A DNA stretch of 64,000 bases. It comes from Palsa-661 sp035535015 (GTDB lineage: Bacteria; Actinomycetota; Acidimicrobiia; Acidimicrobiales; UBA8190). The position numbers and the translations under genes are program-made. This document shows positions 58,546-64,000 of this stretch, piece after piece. The notes under the pieces are model-generated. The model searched no databases, was not told where the DNA came from, and worked only from the letters and a program-made list of their open reading frames with translations. The DNA is taken from positions 1-64,000 of the forward strand of contig DATLQU010000037.1 of the NCBI GenBank assembly GCA_035535015.1, in the 5' to 3' direction. Numbering within the stretch: the first letter of the stretch is position 1; each line of letters opens with the position of its first letter.

Positions 58546-59503
58546 GCGCGGCCAGCAGATCGTCGGCCGACGTCGCCCCCGGCGCCCGCCCGAGTCGGGC
58601 TGCCTCGTTGGCGGCGCGCTGCAGCAGGTTGTTGGCCGGGGTCGGCACACCATGCAGCCGGCCCAACAGCGCGATCTCCCCGTTCAGATAGTCCGCCTCG
58701 ATCCGACCGCTCCGGCGCTCGAGGCTCTGCCACGACGAACCACCGGGCCGCGGCCCGTCGCCGATGGCCTGCGGCCGGATGTGATCGCCGCGCCGGGCGG
58801 AGAATTCCTCGTCGGAGGCGAATGCGATTCCGGCGGCTTCCAGGGCGGCGATCCCTTCGCGTCGCGCCAAACTCGCCACCTCGCTCACCCGGGCCGACGG
58901 ACCGCATAGCGCCTCGGCGGCGTTGCCCAGGTTCATGAGCAGCTTGGTGTACTTCCACCGCATGATGTCGGGTTGCGCCTCGGCGTGGAACGTCGCCGCC
59001 CGGAACGCTTCCGCCACCGCTACCGCTATGGCGTCGGTTCCGACGGGATACCGGCCCACGTCGAACATGCCGGGCACGGGGGCCGAATACGCCTGGACCA
59101 CGCCGGGCCGCAGATGGGCGGCCGGGCACATCACGCAGACGCCGTAGACACGTTCGTGGCTCCGCGCCGCCATCCTCTCGCTCTCGACCCCGTTCTGGGC
59201 GCAGACCACGGGGGCATCGGCGGCCCCGGCCGCTGCCAGGGCCCCGAGGGCCGCCGCCGTGTCCTGGGTCTTCATGGCCAGCACCACGACATCGCCCTCC
59301 CGCCAGTCGACGGCGGTCGGGTGGTCGACCACAGGCACGGCGAACAGGTCGGCCCCGACCGGTGTCTCGACCCGCAGACCCTCGGTACGTAGTGCTTCAA
59401 AATGCACACCCCGGGCGATCAGCACGACGTCCCGGCCGTACTCGAAGAGACGGCCCCCCAGCACGCCGCCGATGGCGCCGGCACCGTAGATCACGAATCG
59501 CAC
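58535..59503 (-). CDS. 2-dehydropantoate 2-reductase-family protein (ApbA/PanE)
   Basis: A 322-residue NADP-binding ketopantoate-reductase-like protein. The dinucleotide motif is VIYGAGAIGGVLGGRLFEYG, then VVLAMKTQDTAAALG, CAQNGVESERMAA, and the catalytic-region Lys in MRWKYTKLLMNLGNAAEA. The C-terminal helix has RRSGRIEADYLNGEIALLGR, where the family Glu and Asn sit. It may make pantoate for CoA, fitting the high CoA demand here, but related enzymes reduce other 2-keto acids. It is convergent with the ligase 56965-58545. Confidence 0.85.
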   Translation of the reverse strand: MRFVIYGAGAIGGVLGGRLFEYGRDVVLIARGVHFEALRTEGLRVETPVGADLFAVPVVDHPTAVDWREGDVVVLAMKTQDTAAALGALAAAGAADAPVVCAQNGVESERMAARSHERVYGVCVMCPAAHLRPGVVQAYSAPVPGMFDVGRYPVGTDAIAVAVAEAFRAATFHAEAQPDIMRWKYTKLLMNLGNAAEALCGPSARVSEVASLARREGIAALEAAGIAFASDEEFSARRGDHIRPQAIGDGPRPGGSSWQSLERRSGRIEADYLNGEIALLGRLHGVPTPANNLLQRAANEAARLGRAPGATSADDLLAALRS

Positions 59504-59513
59504 GACGACGCCT

Positions 59514-60650
59514 TTAGAGCACGGGCAGGCCGGACTCCGCCCGCGGGCGCAGGATCTGCGCTAGGCGCTGCCGGTGGAATCCGGCGTCACCGAAGCTCAT
59601 CTGGTCGAGCTGCGACCGCTTCAGAAAGAGGTGCATGTCGTGCTCCCATGTGAACCCGATCCCGCCGTGGACCTGGAGTCCCGACGCCATCACCCGTCGA
59701 GCGGCGTCGGAGCACCACACCTTGGCCACCGAGGCGGCGGCCGACGCGTCGGGATCGCCCGCGCCCACGGCCCAGCCGGCGTAGTAGGTGGACGACCGCA
59801 TCCCCTCCACGTCCACCAACATGTCGGCGCACCGGTGCTTCACCGCCTGGAACCCCCCGATGGGCCGGCCGAACTGCACCCGGTCCTTGGCGTAGGCCAC
59901 CGTCATCTCGAGGACCCGGTCCGCCGCCCCGAGCATCTCGGCGGCCATGGCCGTGGCCGCCCGGTCGAGCAGGTCGTCGGCCCGGCCCGGTCCTGCCAGG
60001 CGCAGTGCCGGTCGGCTCGTCAGCGTCAGCCAACCCATTCGTCTCGTCCGGTCCATGGCTGGCTCGGCCGCCGGCCGCTCCGCCTGTCCGGGCGCGATGG
60101 CGAACAGAGCCGGTGCCCCGTCGACGGTGGCCACCACCACCACCACGTCGGCCGCCGGGCCATACACCACGAGATCGGACCGGCCCCGCAACGTCCAGGC
60201 ACCCCGGCCGTCGGAATCGGCGGCCACGGCCCCGGGCCGGCGCGACCAGGCCACGGCACCCACGGCCTCACCGGTGGCCAGTTGCCCGGCCCACCGCTCG
60301 ATCGCCCGATCACCGAGCAGGTGGGTGCCATCGGTCTCCCCGTCGGTCACCGCCCACCCGAGAGCACCGCCGGCCAGGATCGTCCCCAAGAAGGGCACGG
60401 GGGCGACGTGACGACCGAGTTGCTCGCACAACACCACCGTCTCCACCAATCCGAGGCCGAGCCCCCCGGCGCTTTCGGCCGCCTCCACCGCCAACCATCC
60501 CTGCTCGGCCATGGCCGACCACAGGCCGGCGTCGAAGGCGTCATCGCCGTCGGCCACCTGCCGGACCCGTGACATCGGGCACCGGTCGGCGAGCAGTTCG
60601 GAGGCCGCGCTCTGCAACGCCCGCTGGTCGTCGGACAACTCGAAATCCAC
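59514..60650 (-). CDS. Acyl-CoA dehydrogenase, small heteromer-type subunit
   Basis: A 378-residue ACAD of the FadE28/34-like group: AEQGWLAVEAAESAGGLGLG, YAKDRVQFGRPIGGFQAVKH, GLQVHGGIGFTWEHDMHLFL. The beta domain lacks the TEPxxGSD loop, the usual feature of the non-FAD partner subunit. It is transcribed divergently from the FadE29-like ACAD at 60714, with 63 bases between starts. Together they would make an alpha2beta2 heterotetramer, as known for mycobacterial steroid-side-chain dehydrogenases. Partner choice is inference. Confidence 0.85.
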   Translation of the reverse strand: MDFELSDDQRALQSAASELLADRCPMSRVRQVADGDDAFDAGLWSAMAEQGWLAVEAAESAGGLGLGLVETVVLCEQLGRHVAPVPFLGTILAGGALGWAVTDGETDGTHLLGDRAIERWAGQLATGEAVGAVAWSRRPGAVAADSDGRGAWTLRGRSDLVVYGPAADVVVVVATVDGAPALFAIAPGQAERPAAEPAMDRTRRMGWLTLTSRPALRLAGPGRADDLLDRAATAMAAEMLGAADRVLEMTVAYAKDRVQFGRPIGGFQAVKHRCADMLVDVEGMRSSTYYAGWAVGAGDPDASAAASVAKVWCSDAARRVMASGLQVHGGIGFTWEHDMHLFLKRSQLDQMSFGDAGFHRQRLAQILRPRAESGLPVL

Positions 60651-60713
60651 CCTCGGAGATTACAGACCGCCCGGTCGGCCGGCCTGACGGTTGTGTCATG
60701 CTCGTGCGGCGCC

Positions 60714-61928
60714 ATGGACCTGACGACCACACCTGACCAGGAGCACCTCCGCACCGAGCTCCGGACGTGGCTCCGACGGCATCTCCCCTGGGACTACGGC
60801 GTGGGCCTCCCCCCGCGCTTCGAAGACCTGGCCGAGGAGGTCCACTTCGGTCGCCGCTGGCAGGCCGACCTGGCGGCCGCCGGTTGGGTGGGCGTCACCT
60901 GGCCCGTCGCCTACGGCGGCCGCGGCCTCGGTCCCGGTGAGAACTTCGTCGTCCAAGAGGAACTGGCCCGGGCCCGGGCCCCCGAGCTCGTGGGTCGCAT
61001 CGGCGTGAACCTGGCCGGACCCACCCTGCTGGCCCACGGATCCGACGCCCAGAAGGAGCGCTTCTTACCGGCCGTCCTGTCCGCCGCCGAGCTTTGGTGC
61101 CAGCTCTTCTCCGAACCCGACGCCGGTTCGGACCTCGCCGCCGTCCGCACGGCGGCCGCCCGCGTCCCGGGGGGCTGGGTGCTGAACGGCCAGAAGGTCT
61201 GGACCTCCTACGCCCAGTTCGCCGACTGGGCCGTCTGTCTGGCCCGCAGCGATGCGGCCGCGCCCAAGCACAGGGGCCTCTCCTTCTACATCGTGGACAT
61301 GCACGCCGAGGGCGTGGGGGTCCGACCGCTCGTCCAACTCACCGGCGAGGCCGAGTTCAACGAGGTCTTCCTCCATGACGTCTTCGTCCCCGACGACCAA
61401 CTGGTGGGAACCGAAGGTGCTGGCTGGCGGGTGGCGGGATCGACTCTGTCCAACGAACGCGGCGTCAATCCCCGGCAGCTCGTCATCCACATGCAGCACC
61501 TGGAAGAGCTGCTGCGCGCCGCGGCCGCCGCTTCCGCCTTCGACGACGAGCGCCTCCGGTCCCGGCTGGCCCAGGCCTATGTGGAGGTCCGTCTCTTCCA
61601 GCTCCACAACTGGCGATCGCTGTCGAAGTTGGAACGCGGCCTCGAGCCCGGGCCGGAGGGCAGCATCTTGAAGCTCTACTGGAGCGAAATGAGCAAGCGC
61701 CTCCATGAGCTGGCCCTCGACATCCTCGGACCCGCCGCACCTCTCTGGCGCGACGCCACCGACAATCCCGGCGACGGATCGTGGCAACGGGCCTGGCTCT
61801 ATTATCAGGCGGCGTCGATTTTCGCCGGAACGAACGAGATCCAGCACAACGTGATCGGCGAACGTGTTCTCGGCCTTCCGCGTGAACCCGAGCCACCGAT
61901 GAAGGAGGCCGCCCGTGGGAACCGATGA
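60714..61928 (+). CDS. Acyl-CoA dehydrogenase, FadE29-like
   Basis: A 404-residue ACAD. Segments: GWVGVTWPVAYGGRGLGPGE, LWCQLFSEPDAGSDLAAVRT (about 130), VWTSYAQFADWAVCLARSDA and FAGTNEIQHNVIGERVLGLP. These closely follow ACAD 53954-55099. ATG at 60714 is preferred over GTG at 60693, since MDLTTTPDQEHLRTELRTWL matches the family start. Its end contains a good ribosome-binding site (AAGGAGG, 61902-61908) for the overlapping hydratase gene. It probably pairs with the divergent 59514 subunit. Confidence 0.9.
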   Translation: MDLTTTPDQEHLRTELRTWLRRHLPWDYGVGLPPRFEDLAEEVHFGRRWQADLAAAGWVGVTWPVAYGGRGLGPGENFVVQEELARARAPELVGRIGVNLAGPTLLAHGSDAQKERFLPAVLSAAELWCQLFSEPDAGSDLAAVRTAAARVPGGWVLNGQKVWTSYAQFADWAVCLARSDAAAPKHRGLSFYIVDMHAEGVGVRPLVQLTGEAEFNEVFLHDVFVPDDQLVGTEGAGWRVAGSTLSNERGVNPRQLVIHMQHLEELLRAAAAASAFDDERLRSRLAQAYVEVRLFQLHNWRSLSKLERGLEPGPEGSILKLYWSEMSKRLHELALDILGPAAPLWRDATDNPGDGSWQRAWLYYQAASIFAGTNEIQHNVIGERVLGLPREPEPPMKEAARGNR

Positions 61929-62790
61929 ACCCGTGGGAACCGATCAGCCCGTCGTCCTCTACGAGGTCACCGGAGCCGTCGCCACCATCACCATGAACCG
62001 ACCCCAGGTGGCCAACGCCCAGAACACCGCCCTGATCGACGCCGTCGAGGCCGCCTTCGACCGGGCCGATGCCGACGACGACGTCCGCGTGGTCGTCCTG
62101 GCCGGGGCGGGCCGGCACTTCAGCTCCGGCCACGATCTGAAGGCCATTCTCGGGCCCGAGGCCGACGCCTGGGCCCGGATGCGCGACACACCCGAGGGCA
62201 AGTTCCGCCACGAACAGGTCATGTACGTCGACAAATGCCGCAAGATCCACGACTTCCGCAAGCCCACCATCGCCGCCGTTCAGGGCAAGTGCGTGGCCGC
62301 CGGTCTCATGCTGGCCTGCATGTGCGACCTCATCGTGGCCGCCGACGACGCCGTTTTCTCCAATCCCGTGCTCCGCATGTCGGGAGCCGCGGTGGAGCTG
62401 CTCGTGGAACCGTGGGAGATGGGCATCCGTCAGGCGAAGGAGTTCCTGCTCGCCGCCGAGGAGCTCGATGCCCAGGAGGCCTGGCGACTCGGTCTGGTCA
62501 ACAAGGTGGTCCCGCGTGCCGAGCTCGCCGAGCGCACGCACGCACTGGCCGAACGCGTGGCTCTCGTCCCCCCGATCACGGCCCAGGTGGTGAAGGACTC
62601 GCTCAACCATGTGGCCGAGCTGATGGGGCAGTCGGCGTCGTGGAAGTACCACTTCATGGCCCATCACTGGGCCCACAACACCGCCACCTCACTCCACGCC
62701 CTCGACGAACGCAAGCAGATGGGATCGATGAAAGAGGTCTTCGCCGCCCGGGACCGGGGCGACGACCCCTCACCGGCTCGGCAGGACTGA
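61915..62790 (+). CDS. Crotonase-family protein lacking canonical catalytic Glu residues
   Basis: A 291-residue enoyl-CoA hydratase homologue. The fold is clear: VAGAGRHFSSGHDLKAILGP-like SSGHDLKAIL (about 65) and KCVAAGLMLACMCDLIVAAD (about 120). At the first Glu position the sequence is AAGLMLACM, not GGCELA, and the second site reads FSNPVLRMSGAAVELLVEPW. Both usual Glu positions are therefore changed, so simple hydration is doubtful. GTG at 61915 is set by GAAGGAGG 6 bases upstream; an 18-base duplication places another GTG at 61933. It overlaps ACAD 60714 by 14 bases. Confidence 0.8.
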   Translation: MGTDEPVGTDQPVVLYEVTGAVATITMNRPQVANAQNTALIDAVEAAFDRADADDDVRVVVLAGAGRHFSSGHDLKAILGPEADAWARMRDTPEGKFRHEQVMYVDKCRKIHDFRKPTIAAVQGKCVAAGLMLACMCDLIVAADDAVFSNPVLRMSGAAVELLVEPWEMGIRQAKEFLLAAEELDAQEAWRLGLVNKVVPRAELAERTHALAERVALVPPITAQVVKDSLNHVAELMGQSASWKYHFMAHHWAHNTATSLHALDERKQMGSMKEVFAARDRGDDPSPARQD

Positions 62791-62802
62791 TCGGCGCCGG
62801 TT

Positions 62803-64000
62803 ATGCCAGGTCCCCTCGACGGGCTCCGGGTCATCGACGTCGGCACCCGCATCGGGGCCCCCTTCTGCGCCGGGCTCCTCGGAGAGTGGGGAGCCGAGGT
62901 GGTGAAGATCGAACAGCCGGGCGCCGGCGACTTCATGCGCACCATCGGGCCCTTCGCCGACGGCTACTCGCTCTTCTGGGCGGTCGAGGGACGAGGCCGA
63001 AAGAGCGCCACCTGTGACCTCCGCACCCAACGGGGCCAGGACCTCTTCCGGCGGCTGGTGGCCACGGCCGACGTCGTCTGCGAGAACTTCCGGCCCGGCA
63101 CCCTGGAGGACTGGGGCCTCGGGCCCACCGCGCTGGCTCCGCATCTCGTCGTCGTCCGCATCAGTGCCTTCGGCCAGGACGGCCCGTACGCCGACCGGCC
63201 CGGACTCGACCGGCTGGGCGTGGCCTACGGTGGCCTGCTCCATCTGACCGGGGAGGCCGACCGACCACCCGTCCGACCCGGGGTGACCGTGGCCGACTAC
63301 CTCACCGGCGTCTTCGCCGCCGAGGCGGCGCTGGCCGCCCTTTACCGGCGCGACGCCACGCCCCGTCGTCGCAACGGCCCAGCCCGAGACCGTGGTGCCG
63401 CCGACGGGAGCGATGGGCAGATCCCGACCGGAACCGGCGCCGTCATCGACGCCTCGCTCTACGGCTCGGTGCTGCGCATTCTCGAATGGACGATCGCCGC
63501 CTACGACCGCCTCGGCACCGTCCGCAAGCGCGAGGGTAACCGCCTGTCGAACTCGGCGCCTCTCGACAATTACCCCACCGCCGACGGCCGCTTCGTCTGC
63601 GTGGTGGCCGGATCGGACGCCAACTTCGGCCGCCTCTGCCGCGCCATGGGACAACCTGACCTGGTGTCGGACCCCCGGTACGCCACGCTGGCCGACAGGG
63701 CCCGCCACGGCGATGAGATCAACGGCGTGGTGGCGGCCTGGACGGCGCAACACTCGGCGGCGGAGGTCGAAGAGGCCTGTGTCCGCTTCGACGTCCCCGT
63801 GGCCACCGCCTATACGGCGGTGGAGATCGCCGCCGACGCCCACTTCGCCGCGCGCCACGACCTCGTCACCGTCGACGACCCCGTCCTCGGCGCCATCCGG
63901 CAGCAGGCGCCCTATCCCCGCCTGGTGGGCGAGACGGGCGCCACCCCGGCCGGCGCCCCTACGCTCGGCGCCGACAACGAAGAGGTCTGGTGCGAGATGG
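62803..64000 (+). CDS. Type III CoA-transferase (CaiB/BaiF), cut by window edge
   Basis: The frame from ATG 62803 stays open to the window end (about 399 codons). It starts MPGPLDGLRVIDVGTRIGAP, followed by GAEVVKIEQPGAGDFMRTIG, a typical CaiB/BaiF N-terminus. The catalytic Asp is expected in VTVADYLTGVFAAEAALAAL, and later GNRLSNSAPLDNYPTADGRF matches the family. A Pro/Arg/Gly-rich insert of about 27 residues (RRRNGPARDRGAADGSDG) sits just after the Asp helix. It moves CoA between acyl groups. It follows the crotonase gene by 12 bases in the same operon. Confidence 0.9.
   Translation, partial: MPGPLDGLRVIDVGTRIGAPFCAGLLGEWGAEVVKIEQPGAGDFMRTIGPFADGYSLFWAVEGRGRKSATCDLRTQRGQDLFRRLVATADVVCENFRPGTLEDWGLGPTALAPHLVVVRISAFGQDGPYADRPGLDRLGVAYGGLLHLTGEADRPPVRPGVTVADYLTGVFAAEAALAALYRRDATPRRRNGPARDRGAADGSDGQIPTGTGAVIDASLYGSVLRILEWTIAAYDRLGTVRKREGNRLSNSAPLDNYPTADGRFVCVVAGSDANFGRLCRAMGQPDLVSDPRYATLADRARHGDEINGVVAAWTAQHSAAEVEEACVRFDVPVATAYTAVEIAADAHFAARHDLVTVDDPVLGAIRQQAPYPRLVGETGATPAGAPTLGADNEEVWCEM

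Noticed and set aside
62770..63858. Long minus-strand ORF of 362 codons
   Set aside because: Antisense shadow of the type III CoA-transferase; composition is Gly/Val/Arg-rich without motifs.

Overview
The window is high-GC DNA (strong G/C bias at third codon positions, many GTG and some TTG starts, many 4-base ATGA/GTGA gene overlaps). It carries an actinobacterial lipid-catabolism repertoire: several acyl-CoA dehydrogenases (ACADs), FadD17-type ligases, SCP2-type thiolase with DUF35, LivFGHMK uptake and CoA-transferases. The combination best fits an actinobacterium, perhaps of the Acidimicrobiia; this is inference because no rRNA or marker gene is present. I saw no tRNA, rRNA, CRISPR array or replication origin.

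Region 1 (1-12.2 kb) is accessory and damaged. It opens with the first 19 codons of an ISL3-type transposase running off the left edge. Next come an Ig-like secreted protein, a fatty-acid desaturase, a DUF2079 membrane protein, a small Cys-rich ORF, a methyltransferase, a LysE pseudogene, a cupin and a zinc alcohol dehydrogenase. Two broken genes (a DUF11-like repeat protein and a DUF1990 protein) meet head to head, both without their 5' ends. Two tandem paralogous secreted proteins follow, with near-identical terminators and a shared upstream box, then a fragment related to the C-terminal half of formaldehyde-activating enzyme, interrupted by a GGN repeat.

Region 2 (12.2-23.7 kb) holds an SDR, a 32-residue coupled mini-ORF, an ACAD11/FadE2-like dehydrogenase, a coiled-coil protein, a Gfo/Idh/MocA oxidoreductase, an acidic protein of unknown function, a FadD17-like ligase and a divergent APH-type kinase. 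After these come a P-loop kinase overlapping a Tat-exported DyP peroxidase, and a secreted phosphoesterase overlapping a DUF4232 lipoprotein.

Region 3 (23.7-32.4 kb) is regulatory and small-molecule functions: two SRPBCC proteins with an ArsR repressor and a relic ArsR 3' end; a MarR regulator with a His-rich tail directly followed by an ABC exporter; hemolysin III; a frameshifted DUF1028 protein; a hydrolase fragment; a methyltransferase; GNAT, PPOX-fold and SnoaL-like proteins.

Region 4 (32.4-64 kb) is mainly acyl-CoA metabolism. It has ligases, five ACADs, two thiolases, a fused HMG-CoA-synthase-like/DUF35 protein, a haem-oxygenase-like putative di-metal protein, SDR and class II aldolase, a Liv transporter with fused LivH-LivM, a fused type I CoA-transferase, two enoyl-CoA hydratase homologues and a type III CoA-transferase cut by the right edge. 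Together these suggest uptake, CoA activation, alpha/beta-dehydrogenation, hydration and thiolytic or retro-aldol cleavage of branched or cyclic acids. A lipoprotein hydrolase with a neocarzinostatin-like domain and an AAC(3)-family acetyltransferase interrupt the series.
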